Of a stretch of 64,000 nt of DNA, positions 33,934-46,057 are shown one piece after another; the stretch's first letter is position 1, and the number at the start of each line of letters is the position of its first letter. Under the pieces are notes generated by a model, which worked only from the letters and a program-made list of their open reading frames with translations, was not told where the DNA came from and made no database searches. Origin of the DNA: Drosophila persimilis (taxonomy: Eukaryota > Arthropoda > Insecta > Diptera > Drosophilidae); the NCBI RefSeq assembly GCF_003286085.1, contig NW_020825576.1, positions 1 through 64,000 of the forward strand, given 5' to 3'. A program made the position numbers and the translations under genes.

Positions 33934-36050
33934 TCAACCATCGCTCAAGTCGACGGCAAACCGGCGTGCAGGGGGTATAGGGGGTGATGACATGGCTGGA
34001 TCGGGATTTGATGGCCTTGGTTTCCATAGTTGATATTTCTCCCGGAAAATGAAGGCAATGATCAATAAAATTAATATTGCTAGGGTTGCGTAAGCAGCGA
34101 GTTGATGGTGCTGCACGGTGGTGATATGGTGTGGCAGCTCGAGATGATTGATGGTTGATAGTTGCTGGCGTAGATCATCAAGTTCTTGAAGAAAGTCTGA
34201 TGTCTGGTTCTTCAGTTGCCACATTGGTGGTGAGGGTGATGTCTCCGGTGGGCTCACGTCATCAAACCGAGTGTAAGTCGATTTTACTTCGCTGATTGTG
34301 GTGCTGAAGGTGCTGATGCTTACTTCAGTATTGCGAGCAGTGCAACCAGGGGACATGGAGAGTAGACCAGTTCCTTCCAGTGTTATGGTTGACGGAACTC
34401 CGTTGCATACTGCTTGAAGTTTGGTTGTAGAATGCGTTGCGAAGATCCAATTATTTGGATGCTGAGTTTTTAGCCACACCGTGTCAGCCTTTGTGTGTGT
34501 TACCTGACACAGTGTTTCTGTTTTATTGTTAAACAGTTGAAACTCACAGCGATTGTCCACATTGAAGATCGTCTGATGGTCAAAGCAGATTAACTCCTCG
34601 TTGTGTACTTTAAGACAACGTCGGAATTTATCTTGGGTAGTGCCCATGAACTGGTCTCGGTGGATTTTCACCGTTACTATGGTGGTTCTGAGGTCAAATA
34701 GACTCCAGCTTGTTGAATCCCAAAACGGAATTGGGATGATGCTGAAAACTTCGAGCTGAGCTGTTGAGACCAGCGGTAGCGTCAGCTTGAAGATGACGTG
34801 TTTTGCAGTCGGGGTTCCTTCGGCTCGCATGATTCTGTATAGTTGAATCACCTCCTTCGTTGTGACCGGCAGCATTTGATCTTGTGGCAAATGATCCCGT
34901 ATCTGGTCTAGTTGGTCTATTAGTTGCTCGGGAGACACCAGCGTGGAGCTTATTCTCCGATGATGAATACCGATTAGGACATCAGATATGTCGGACTGCA
35001 TTCGTTGGAGAGTTGTTGTGAGCAGGGTTAATTGTGCTATTAGTCCTAAGTACGCTTGAGTCAGATGATCGCTGTGATATGACCCTCTTTCTCGGTTGAT
35101 AGTAGCCATATGCTGTTCCAAAACTTTTAGGCGATTATCAGTTGTTACATTGTCTTTGTTCGGAGCAGAACCCAGCCGATTAGCTGCTTACCAAATAGCA
35201 CCTAATTCTTGGCCCTCAGCCGCTTATTTTGTTTGTTACTTATGTCTATGTCACTCATTTGTTTGTTAAAGCTTTGCGCTTGCTTGCCCTGCTAAACGCT
35301 CTCTGCCAGCTCGCTCTTCGCTATCTCCGCTTTGCGTCTGCCTACCGACGTCGGCCGAGCGAAGCTGCGCTTAGCGATCGGAGCGGCAATGTAAAGAGCA
35401 GGCAAGCCACACTTGCAATTTGGATGTCACGCATTAAAGAGCATATCGCAATTTTATTTCTGCGCCGAGTTTTATTTAATTGAAATAATTAGTCGGCCGA
35501 TTGGGGATAAAAAACATTATCTCCACAGTCTTTTCTGACTACGTTTATTGTCGCGTCGACAATTGATGTTTGGTTTTGGAGAAGATGTAGTAGAAAGTCT
35601 TCATTGGTTTTCACTTTCTCAATTACTTGAGTCATCTCTTCTGCGTATTTTGCCTAGAGAACACCAAAAAGACTGCTTGCTACATTTCCTATGATGTCCA
35701 GCGGCGATCTGCGTTTTCGAGAGTTTTTCATTAAAACGCTTCCTGCTTGTAGCTCGTAATGCATATGTTGAAAGTGTTGAACTATGGAGTTACATGCCGG
35801 AACATTTTTTAATTCAGGGCACATGTATCGTAACTCTGAAATTCCAGCAGACATTAGTTGCATATCCATAGTCATAGTATACGATCATGGTCCACTCAGA
35901 CGTTGCTATTCTTGATGTTCCAAGTTTCTCATAGAATATTCCAGGCTTGTTTGCGAATTGTGTCACATTTATTGACTGTGACAATGCTAATGGAAGCATG
36001 AGCAACAGCACCACTAATGTTGATGTTAATGTAGGTGACAATTTTGTTGT
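33934..36050 (-). pseudogene. env: BEL-1 env-like gene, disrupted
   Basis: Encoded after integrase on minus. The pol frame continues in frame into a hydrophobic signal-like segment (about 36010) and the first env residues to about 35880. A shifted frame, 35875-35654, then carries a furin-type cleavage motif (RKRR) followed by a glycine-containing hydrophobic stretch, as in fusion proteins of insect errantiviruses and baculovirus F. The last frame, 35121-33934 (395 codons), has cysteines, N-glycosylation motifs and one membrane anchor near its end (about 34040-34100) with a short tail. A frameshift, a stop near 35653 and an insertion of about 340 bp break it, so it cannot make a glycoprotein. 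Confidence 0.75.
35155..35500. mobile_element. Unidentified insertion inside the env-like gene
   Basis: Env similarity stops at about 35500 (frame ...FYPQSAD) and resumes near 35150 (KDNVTTDNRL). The intervening roughly 340 bp are unrelated. They contain two loosely mirrored GC-rich halves around the palindrome CCGACGTCGG (35347), and AT-rich ends. It could be a small foldback or a solo LTR. The boundaries are approximate. Confidence 0.45.
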
Positions 36051-37229
36051 TCGCTGTGTGGGTGGCTCATCAATCTCCGTGGTGTCACTGATCACGTTGT
36101 GGGAACGTTTGATTGCCACATCTTCTGGAAAGAGCGGCGCTAGACGAGTGATCGGGCGCTTGTATACGCCAGATGCTGTCTTAACGTCAACCACTCGTAC
36201 GTGGTTGTCCTGTCCAGGATATGTCTTAATGATGCGACCCATTGGCCACTTCATTACAGGAAGGTTGTCTTTCTTAACCAAAACTAATAATCCTTCAGGT
36301 ACGTTTGGTGAAGCAGTCTTCCATTTATGCCGAGCTTGCAATTCTTGGAGGTATTCTGTAGACCATTGTTTCCAGAATGAATGCTTTAGGCGCGATACCA
36401 ATTCCCAGCGCTTGACCAATGTTCTTCCTTGATGATCAGTATTGACGTCAGGAGGCGTTGTCAATGGTTCACCAATCAAGAAGTGTCCTGGGGTGAGCGC
36501 TGTTGTATCAGTGGGATTATTTGACATTGGAGTGATGGGTCGAGATTTGAGAATTGCTTCAATTTCGATTATCACTGTGTTTAGTTCTTCAAATGTCAAT
36601 GAGGCTGTGTTGGTGGTTGTTATCAACAGCTTTTTTGCTGATTTTACCGCCGCTTCCCAGAGGCCGCCAAACGATGGAGCCCTGGGAAGAATGAATTTAA
36701 AATCCACTTGCTTTTTGTTGCAATGATTCGTGATCAGAGCACTTGCCTTTGAGCTGAATATAGAGTCTTCTAATTCTTTAAGCTGGTTGTTTGCACCCAC
36801 AAAGTTCGTTGCATTGTCGCAATGAATAGTTTGGCACTTCCCACGTCTGCTTAAGAATCGACGCAGGGCGGCCAAGAATGCAGCTGTGCTCAGGTCGCTT
36901 ACCAGCTCCAGGTGTACTGCCTTTGTGGAAAAGTAGCAAAACACGGCGATGTACGCCTTATCGGGTCTTTTGCCTCGGATCTTATGGTGGATCGAGATTG
37001 GTCCACAGTAGTCGACGCCTACATTAAGAAACGGGGGTGCTTGTGTGACTCGTTGTGCTGGGAGATTGCCCATGATCTGGTGTATCAGCTTTGGTCTAGC
37101 CTTGGTGCATCTAACACAGCTGTGGATGATGCTTCTAGCCATTGTCTTGTCATTGATAATCCAATATTGTTGTCTTGCGATTGCCCTTAATGCTTGAGCA
37201 CCACAATGCGATTCCTCTCGACAGGACAT
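35814..37229 (-). pseudogene. pol: BEL-1 integrase and C-terminal domain, fused in frame to env start
   Basis: A 471-codon open frame: zinc region (CVRCTKARPKL), DDE integrase core with D (NVGVDYCGPISI), D (IHCDNATNFVG) and E (FGGLWEAAVKSAK), then the BEL C-terminal domain (KKDNLPVMKWPMGRIIKTY, VVDVKTASGVYKRPI). About 60 codons later it enters the env signal segment. Upstream it is cut from RNase H by a deletion at about 37190 that is also present in the left copy (about 88). Confidence 0.87.
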
Positions 37230-38168
37230 CGGCTGCGTTGTTGGCCGATGACACGTCGTGACGCCACTGTGACTGATTTGTTAATGCCTGGATTTTGGCT
37301 ATTCGATTTGCCACAAAGGTATGGTATGTTGATGACGATGCGTTTATATAGGATAAAACAACGGTGGAATCACTCCAAAACCATCCTGAAACCGTTGTAA
37401 TGTCCATGTGCAGATCCTGTCGGACTCGGTTTGTGAGCTCACTGCAGCACAAAGTTCTAACAGTGGTAGTGATTGTTTGGCTGTCGGCGCCACACGTGAT
37501 TTCGAACAGAGCAGTGTTACTGACACTTGGTTGTTTTTGTATGTAGCGCGTACATATACTGCTGCGCCATATGCTCGTTCTAATGCATCTACAAACTTAT
37601 GGACTTCTTGGGTAACTGGAATTTTACCATCGTAGATATGCCGGGGAATTTGCATTTTGTTCAATGTTTGTAAGTCGTCCCGGTATTCTTTCCATTCGGT
37701 TTGGTGTTGTAATAGTAATTCGTTATCCCAATCCAGTTTGAGCTCCCAAAGTTGTTGCATGAAGATTTTTGCCTTTACTACCACCGGTGCAAAGAGTCAA
37801 AGATTTGGGCCAGTTCGGAACATACCACCCGTTTGGTGATGCGTGTAGCCTGGCTTTTCTGTGTTCGTCCACACAATGTATCCTTCTTCGGCATCCAGAT
37901 GAGACCCAGAGTTTTCACGCTGTAGTGCTCTAGTGTCTCTCCTAATTTTACATCGGTTACAATATCCTCTTTGGGGATTCCTTGGAGAAGTTGCTCATTG
38001 TTGGAGCACCACTTGCGCAATTTGAATCCGGACGGTAGAAATATCTTATTTAGTTCTTGACGAGCATGAATTGCCTCTGGAATCGTGTTTGCTCCAGTTA
38101 GACAGTCGTCAACATAGAAATCTGTTTTTAATGTTGTTGATCCTACTGGTAGTCTGTCTTTGTATTGT

Positions 38169-40374
38169 TGTAGTATGCTCATATTAAAGTAAAGTAAAGT
38201 ATTCATTATTACGAATACCCACTGTACCGACGGTACTTAAAGAATACACACTGTAACACTTTGTTTCAGTGTTTACGTAACAATAAAGTCCCAGACATTC
38301 TGGGTGATCGTATTACGATTCACTCAAGAATGCCTCGAGCGACCCAAGTGCAGCGTCAGCATGTTCCCATAACTTGACGGCACTAATATACATGCATACA
38401 CACATATATCTTCCCTCGCGCTCTCGCTGCCAACAGCGCTGAGCATATTCACACATATACATACTAACATATAAGAGATAAGAACACATAGTTCTGCCGC
38501 TCCGCTGCCGGCGTCACTGGCAGCGCAGCTCCGCGGCTTTTGGCTTACAAAAGCCCAAAACACAATTGTAAAATAGAGAACATAAACGACAATAAAAGAG
38601 ATCGGAGGGTTGAGCCCCAACGATCCAGAAAAACGGATTGAACATCGATTTACATGGCGACCGTGACAGGACATTATATGTCCTACGCGATGGATCAATC
38701 TAAGGATTGAAAAAAAACGAGGGGGAACGTTGTGAGTTGCTGCGGACACCGCAACTCTACAGTTATACCCGATACTAAGTCAGTATGGCTCTCCTCCGGC
38801 AGACGCCGCTTATATTAATCGACACGACAAAGAGTGCGTGCGAGAGAGACAGAAAATCAGTCTGAGCGTGACGTCGGGCGCTGCGTAGCCAGTGCAAATT
38901 GATTTGTTTCCTTTCGCTATAAAAATGATCTGATCTGATCCAGATTCAGCAGTCTGATAGATATGGTCGTTATCTATGATTCTGCGTTTTTAGTTTTCTC
39001 GAATCTGCAATATTGTGGATGCAACAGATTTTCGTCCTTTGTGGGGGCGGAAGGGGGTGGGGCGAAATTTTGAGATATATGTTTTATAGTGAGATCTAAC
39101 AGAAGTGCGGATACCAAATTTGGTTACTCTAGCTTTAATAGTCTCTGAGATTTGTGAATATCCCCAGATTTGCATTCCTTGTGGTGGCGGAAGGGGGTGT
39201 GGCGAAATTTGGAAACAAACTCGTCTCGGTCCGATATATTAGGAGTGTGGATACCAAATTTGGTTGCTCTAGCTTTTATAGTCTCTGAGATCTAGGCGCT
39301 AATGTTTTACTCTAAGCAAAGCCGCCTATGCTACGTGTGTGTTAGAGAGAGACAGGGCGAGAAAAAATGAAATTGTTTTCTTGATGCTGGCTATAATAAT
39401 AATACGATCCAATTAAGATTCTGCAGTCTATAAGATATGGTCATTCTCTACGATTCTGCGTTTTTGGTTTTATCTTATCTTTAAAATTGTGGATGCCACA
39501 GATTTTCGCCCTTTGTGGGGGCGGAAGTGGGCGGGGCAAAGTTTTGAAATATTTTTGTAGCAGTGACATATCACAGAAGTCTGGATCCAAAACATCGTTG
39601 CTCTGGCTCTTATAGTCTTTGAGCATTAGGCGCTGAAGGGGACGGACAGACGGACAGACGGACGGACGGACAGACGGACAGACGGACGGACGGACAGACA
39701 GACATGGCTCAATCGACTCGGCTATTGATGCTGATCAAGAATATATATACTTTATGGGGTCGGAAACGATTCCTTCTGGACGTTACACACATACACTTTT
39801 ACCACAAATCTAATATACCCCAATACTCATTTTGAGTATCGGGTATAATAACTTCATTATATTACGTTATTTTTCAAAAGGAGGGAGATGTAGTATGCTC
39901 ATATTAAAGTAAAGTAAAGTATTCATTATTACGAATACCCACTGTACCGACGGTACTTAAAGAATACACACTGTAACACTTTGTTTCAGTGTTTACGTAA
40001 CAATAAAGTCCCAGACATTCTGGGTGATCGTATTACGATTCACTCAAGAATGCCTCGAGCGACCCAAGTGCAGCGTCAGCATGTTCCCATGACTTGACGG
40101 CACTAATATACATGCATACACACATATATCTTCCCTCGCGCTCTCGCTGCCAACAGCGCTGAGCATATTCACACATATACATACTAACATATAAGAGATA
40201 AGAACACATAGTTCTGCCGCTCCGCTGCCGGCGTCACTGGCAGCGCAGCTCCGCGGCTTTTGGCTTACAAAAGCCCAAAACACAATTGTAAAATAGAGAA
40301 CATAAACGACAATAAAAGAGATCGGAGGGTTGAGCCCCAACGATCCAGAAAAACGGATTGAACATCGATTTACA
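38169..40374 (+). mobile_element. 412/mdg1-like LTR element with its interior replaced
   Basis: Two 486-bp LTRs (38169-38654 and 39889-40374) start TGTAGTATGC and end GATTTACA. A 4-bp target duplication, TTGT, flanks them (38165-38168, 40375-40378), and the empty site is visible in the left BEL-1 copy at about 1060-1070. The primer-binding site TGGCGACCGTGACAGG (tRNA-Arg type, as in 412) follows the first LTR, and a purine tract AAAAGGAGGGAGA precedes the second. Only about 100 bp of the interior remain besides an ISY. By eye one LTR difference was noticed (38372 versus 40092), so it is young. Confidence 0.9.
38718..39848 (-). mobile_element. ISY/DINE-1 Helentron copy 15, inside the 412-like element
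   Basis: Full length. It stands where gag and pol of the 412-like element should be: about 60 bp after the primer-binding site and 40 bp before the second LTR. Confidence 0.92.
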
Positions 40375-41212
40375 TTGTATTGCCAAATGATCCAGACATT
40401 TCGTTGCTAGGAACGGAGCAGCTGTTGTCCCATATGTTACTGTTTTCAGGCGATAGTACCTGATCTCTTCGGATGGATTGCTTCTCCAGACTATCATCTG
40501 ATGGAATTGATCCTCCGGATTCATCCACACTTGCCGGTACATCTTTTCTATGTCCGCTGTGAATACGTACTTATGAATTCGAAATCGTAGCAGAATGGAC
40601 ATAAGTTCGCTCTGAACGGTGGGTCCAGCCTGCAGAATGTCGTTCAAAGATTTCCCGCTTGTTGATTTGCATGAGGCATCGAATACTACCCGAAGCTTTG
40701 TGGTGGTGCTCTCAGGTTTGAGTACACAATGATATGGAATGAAGTAGTGCCTTTTGGGAACTTTTGATGCTGGCACAATCTTCATATGTCCTAGTCCTTC
40801 ATACTCTTCCATGAAGTCCACATAACTCTTCCAAGTTTCTGTTGAGCTTCGCCGCTCCAACGCTAGGAATCTTTTTGTTGCGGTTTCCAACGACTCCCCC
40901 AGGGCTGAAGGGTGTTCGGAAAATAGGAGCTTTACAATAAAACGGCCGTCTGAAGCTGTCTGAAGATTTTCTATAAAATGAGCTTCACACCGTGCTTCCA
41001 CTGGAGTGCGTGGTTTGTCTTCCGTCTCTAGATTGTCCAGAGTGCAGAATCTTTCCATGAGCTCGTTTACTCCCGTTGCACAAATGGGTGAGGAATTGTG
41101 GGCAGATTTGACTTTTCCTGCCACAATCCATCCCAGCTTAGCTGTTGATCTGGTAGCAGCAGCGAGTAGTAATGCTCGACTCCGATTTACATGTCTGTGG
41201 CTGAACAGATAT

Positions 41213-41527
41213 AGTTTTTTAGGGGGCTTAAGAGGGCTAAGTTCGGGTTTTCAGATACATATATTGTTGTTGAGGAACCAAAATTGAGGCAAAAGCAATT
41301 AAAGTCAAGTATTTAAAACAAGACAGTTAAGTAGAAAATTGATTCATTAATCGGATAAAATTATGTGGGCAGGGCTGAGAGATCTAGATATCTAAAAATA
41401 TTCGACGGAATATCAAAATTGTTTCTGCTTCGAACTGTATTGGAAAAAGCAATAATGCAGCTGGCTGGATGACAACAAAGCAATAATATAAGTCCAGTCC
41501 ACATCATTGCAAAGCGACTGTCCCTGC
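41213..41527. other. Non-coding flank upstream of Tbc1d13-like copy 2
   Basis: Matches 4099-4404 but lacks the ISY pair and about 70 bp next to them. No ORF. Confidence 0.6.
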
Positions 41528-42829
41528 ATGGAGCAAACTGAGATCCTCGCCCGCATACAGCCAAAGCATGTCCATTTTCAAGGCGCGGTATGGACGACAC
41601 AAAAATGTGACGTGTTTTCGGGAATTAAGAACAAAAGATTGTTATCCCCCCCTGTATCTTTCAGTGTAAAAGAGTTCGATGATGCGCTGGCCCAGGATAA
41701 GGTTGACCTAAAGGAGCTGCGCAGACTGACGTTTAATGGTGGGATATCACACTTCTGATAGGCGTAGTAATTCATGGACATGAATCCAATCCAATCCACA
41801 GGTGTGCCCGATGTACAAAGCTTCCGTGCACTCAGCTGGAAACTGCTGTTGGGCTACTTGGGACCAAGACGCAGCAGTTGGACGACCACGCTGGCCCAGA
41901 AGCGAGCCCTGTACCAGCAGTTCATTGAGGAATTGGTACTCCCCCCGGGACACAGCTGCAATGGAGCTGGAGAAGGCGACGGGGACGGGGACGTCGCTGT
42001 TGATTCAAGGGGCGTTGGCCTACAAGATCATCCGCTTTGCGAGGGGCCAGAAAGCGCCTGGAACACATTCTTCAATGACAACAAATTTCTGCTGCAGATC
42101 GGTAAAGATGTGAGGCGCCTGTGTCCCGACATCTCGTTCTTTCAGCAGCCCACAGAGTATCCCTGTGACATTGTGGTGCACAGTAAAGGCAAGCACGGGC
42201 GCCGGCTTCACAAACGGGTAGTGCCCACGGTGCTCAGCTCGGCGAACGTCCTGGCCTGGGTTACGTACAGGGCATGAATGAGATTGTCGGACCCATCTAC
42301 TATGTGATGGCCTCGGATCCGGATCTCTCTTACCGCGCCCACGCGGAGGCAGACTGTTTCTTCTGCTTCACGGCTCTAATGAGCGAGATACGCGACTTCT
42401 TCATCAAGACTCTGGACGATGCGGAGGGTGGTATAAAGTTCATGATGGGCCTGCTATCTAACATGCTGAAGACTAAAGATATAGCATCTGAAGAGCCAAG
42501 AGCTGCCTCCGCAGTACTACAGCTTCAGGTGGCTCACCCTCCTGCTCTCGCAGGAGTTTCCACTGCCCGATGTGCTGCGAATTTGGGATTAGGTATTCTC
42601 GGACGAGCAGCGCTTTAATTTTCTCATCAAAATCTGCTGAACCATGATATTGTAAGCATGCGCTGACTTTCAACTGATTCATTTGCATTTACTGATGTAT
42701 TTACTGATTTATAGAATCCAAAGGGAAGCAATTTTAGAGAACGACTTTGCCTCGAATGTGAAGCTGCTGCAAAACTATCCACCCATTGACATAAACGTTG
42801 TGATTACTCATGCAGTCTCCCTGGCGTAG
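41528..42829 (+). pseudogene. Tbc1d13: Tbc1d13-like Rab GAP pseudogene (copy 2)
   Basis: Same structure as copy 1 with a constant offset of 37,123: weak first donor, internal deletion before GYVQGMNEIVG, TAG and TGA in the RIWD region, intron at 42652-42714, stop at 42829. All major lesions are shared, so the gene was already dead before the duplication. It differs by scattered substitutions (DVVDLKE to DKVDLKE, SLAR to SFAR in another frame, CPDT to CPDI). Copy 2 has CFFCF where copy 1 has CFFFF, and cysteine is the usual TBC1D13 residue, so copy 2 is the ancestral state there. Confidence 0.85.
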
Positions 42830-43164
42830 CACTCACTTTTAGTGATACCACAGATATTACATATAATACCCGATTCCGGGTAGAGTCTGACAAAGCAATA
42901 ATCCACAGTGTCTAGTTATCATGTTCAATAGTTGGAAGCCCAGGACCCAACAAAAGATCGAACACTAGCGCAGTTTCTCTGTTTTATACGTTACAATTTC
43001 ATAATAAACGAATGTGCCGCATGTGTTAGTGTGGAGATTAAAAATGCGAAAACATATGTAAAATAGAGTGATCATAGCTCAAGTGTAATTTTGTGTTCGT
43101 GTGTGGCATCGTCAAAAAACACAGTAAAAAATATATATAACATTGGATTCCCGTTAGAGATTGA

Positions 43165-44850
43165 TTACTTGGCCAAACGTGGGGCCGTATCCTTGCAAAT
43201 CGTCTGAGCAATAAACTCCACCAGTGTTCGGGTCGGGCGGCCGGCCATTCCCTTGCGCAGATACTCGTATTCGAAGCCCTTTGTCACCATAACATTTGTG
43301 GCATCCTTTGAGGGAGAAAGTCCATAAGATCTGCGCCCCAACAAAGCGCCCCACAATACTCACAATATGCATCCACTGGCCACAGGGCACAAACTCACGG
43401 AGAAAGGCAGCGGCCTTGCAGGGACGTCCACCTCGGTCAATGCCATAGTTCTGCACATCGCTGCGTCCCCCGGCACGCACGGCCTTGCTGTAATATTTCC
43501 ACAATGGGAAGCGCCACACACGATCTCCGGTATGCATGCTGGCGTGCTTGATCTGCTGCCACAGGATCTCCGAGTTGGTAAAGACCCCCGCAGCCGACTC
43601 ATCCAGGGCCTGGCGCATGTAGCCCGAGCAGGTGCCGACGTCAATTATGCACTTGGGACAGAAGTTTTGCGCATACAGCAGGGCGTCTGCCAGGACCAGT
43701 ACATCCTCGTGATCGGTGCTCTGGATCTCGATGGTCTTGCCGTTCATGGACTTGACCATGTCCCCAGTACGGACCGAATTGCAGCCCACTACGTTTTCAC
43801 AAAGAGGTATCAGGCCGCGAATGTTGACCTAAGAACAGCACTATTATTCAAGGAGATATCATTTCTGTCCTGAGTACTTACCGGTAAACGCAGGCCAGCC
43901 ACAGCTCGACAACAGGCCACCACAACGGCGGCCCCGGTCATGTCGCCACGCATATGGAAGAGCTCATGTTTCTCTTTCAGGCACAATCCTCCAGCATCGT
44001 AAGTCACGCCTTGGCCCACCAGCACAATGGGGCACAGGTGCCGTAGTAACTCAGCTCCAGGAAGATGGGTGGCTCGCACGAGGCCTTGCCAGGAAGGCGT
44101 GCATTGACTGGCTCTCGGCCCAGCCCTCGACCTTGACCTCCACATTGACACCGGATTTGCACAGCACCTCGACGACATTCTGCGCAAAAGCTGTGGGTGT
44201 GAGGAGGTTGGAGGGCATCTCCTGCAGCTGTCTCGTCAGGTTCTGGGCGGCTGCCTTCTGCAGACCAATGCGCCATCCTTCGAGGTCGCAGACCTCGTCT
44301 TTTCTTGCGTATAAGTCCAGCTACGGCACTGGAATCCTGTTCTGTGGGTTACGCAGCTCCTGGTAGAGCCAGATGCCCAATGCGGCCCCCTCGGCGGCGG
44401 ACTCGGCGTGGCCGCAGTTTTCAACTTCGATTCTGTCGGTGTCCAGCTCGGCCAGGATACGGCAGGCGGCGGCCACGGAGCGACGGATCGCCTCCTTCTG
44501 TTCGTCGAGCACCTCGTAGGGATTGTAGCCGAGGCACTCCTTGCCGAGGCCGACCACAGAGTAATAGGGGATGCGCTCTGGCTCGATCGCGAAGAAAAGG
44601 CGAGCCTCGCCCCGCTTGGGCATGGGTCCGGACATGCGGAGGACCTCTAGCAATCGGCCGGCAGTCTTCTGGACATTGTACCGCCAACCGGCCGCGGTGA
44701 GGACGCCAGCATCATTGCGGTCCGTTTCGACGGCGAACACGCCGACCACAAGTCCGCGGGATGGAGGATCCGCACACATGTCCATCTGCTGGAGCTGCAA
44801 CATCTGGTTTACCGCCTGCGAGGCGGAGCGGCGCTGGATAGCCTGGGGAC
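43165..44850 (-). pseudogene. S-Lap: S-Lap-like pseudogene (copy 2), no start codon
   Basis: Exons about 44850-43882, 43828-43364 and 43305-43165, with the same introns as copy 1. It shares the frameshift before SCEPPIFLEL. Private damage: a 10-bp deletion at 44033/44034 (GCTCCTCGGC in copy 1, 6911-6920), just upstream of the VGQG block, and a deletion of 144 bp at the 5' end replaced by TATCC (44851-44855), which removes the presequence, the start codon and the proximal 5' flank. The remainder is nearly identical to copy 1. Confidence 0.87.
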
Positions 44851-44950
44851 TATCCAGGCGATGAATGTACTCCATGAGAAAGTGACACTCACTTCAAGGG
44901 CTATTTGGTCGGTACATTAAGGAAATTCGAACGGATCAGAATCTAAAAAC
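44851..44950. other. Residual S-Lap 5' flank with empty ISY site
   Basis: Continues the flank seen at 7883-7976. The uninterrupted AATCTAAAAACGAGTGG is the pre-insertion state of ISY copies 3 and 4. Confidence 0.7.
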
Positions 44951-45748
44951 GAGTGGACATCGGCCCTTCACTCACTACTGTTTTGGTTTGGCTGTCCTCG
45001 GAGGAGTAAACATGTCGAGTATGTATATCTTTGACAAATGGGGCTAACAAATCATGAACTCTTGAAGGGCCATGGTACTCAAATAGATGTGGCTCTGGAT
45101 GAGTGTAACTTCCAGAAGGAAGCCTTTTCGTCCTATGAGCGTCCTTGATGAGCACCTAGATATCAGAGACCATGAAAGCTAGAGCAACCAAATTGTATAT
45201 CCAGACACCTGGACCCGTCCGCCCCCACAAAGACCAAAAATCTGTGGCATTCACAATTAACGCAGAATCGTAGAGAACGCCATATTTACTAGACTGTCAA
45301 ATGTGGATGAGATCGGATCGTTATTATAACGACCAAATCGCCTTCCACGCGCTTACTCATTCTCTCTCGATCTCTCTATCCATCTCACACACTCTTTCTC
45401 GTGCAGTGTGTTCGCTCTGGCGGAGGGAAGCGAGACAGAACGGCGGGCTTTTGTGTAAGAAAGAGAGAGAGGGAGAAAAGTTCCACTCTCCTATCTCATG
45501 ACAAGTGCGAGCATAATTCAGAGTTAATTTCGTTCCCGCTCGTTAAAGAATCTTTTTTGTATAAGTGGGTGATAAAAAAGAAAGGTTTTTAAAATCAAAA
45601 CGTTAGAGAATACAATTTATTTGGCATACGCCTAACTTTTAAAATATTTCAGCGAAAAATAAGTTTAATTTTACAATAAGGCATTGCCGTTACAAAGTGC
45701 CGTGACTAAATGATTCCTTTAAAGTTTCGATACTGCATCATTAATTCC
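44951..45748. mobile_element. DINE-like relic, undeleted version
   Basis: As 9091-9859 but with 36 extra bases (TAGACTGTCAAATGTGGATG..., about 45290) that resemble the ISY segment before GATCAGATC. This supports its being an ancient DINE. Confidence 0.58.
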
Positions 45749-46057
45749 TGAAAATTTAGAATAGTTTTTCTAAAATAAAGAGACCGAATAACTTGGGTGA
45801 CTGCAAATTTGTATTTTACGACGACGAAAAAAAAAGGAGTGCGTGCGTTCGTTTTCATAGATTTTTCTCGACTTCTCTTCATATATTCAAACAATTTCTT
45901 CTGCGCCTATCTTACCTACGGTTGCAAAGCGGGGCGAATTCGCCAAGAGCGAGAGAGCGAGCTTATATTGCGCTCCCGCTTTGCCCTAGCCTAACTTACA
46001 CTAGACTTCATAAAATACGATCCTAATAACAATTATTATACGCCAAATGGCGCTACA
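45749..46057 (-). mobile_element. BEL-2 3' LTR, full-length (copy c)
   Basis: 309 bp, TGTAGCGCC...AATTTTCA on minus, with the 58-bp segment missing in copies a and b (about 45937-45994). Preceded on minus by the purine tract ACGGGGCCGG. Confidence 0.78.

Larger units (their letters stand above)
37150..41124 (-). pseudogene. pol: BEL-1 RT and RNase H, split by a 412-like element
   Basis: The RT N-terminal half, 41124-40375, includes the LLRFRI segment missing from the left copy. The 412-like insertion splits RT just before the YVDD region, and the second half resumes at 38168 with DFYVDDCLTGA. Post-RT and RNase H (37784-37150) have the same frame breaks as the left copy. Confidence 0.85.
33331..41207 (-). 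mobile_element. BEL-1 (roo-like) retrotransposon with env-like gene, right copy
   Basis: Bounded by a perfect 5-bp target duplication, GATAT (33326-33330 and 41208-41212), the length expected for BEL/Pao. Order on minus: about 20 bp of 5' LTR, deletion, end of protease, RT, RNase H, integrase, env-like, 3' LTR. Env-bearing BEL elements of the roo type are known in Drosophila. It carries a nested 412-like element (38169-40374) and an unidentified insertion in env. Confidence 0.88.

Noticed and set aside
35654-37229. Env-like gene as an active endogenous virus
   Set aside because: Frameshift, stop and insertion in env, a missing 5' LTR, gag and protease, and breaks in RT.
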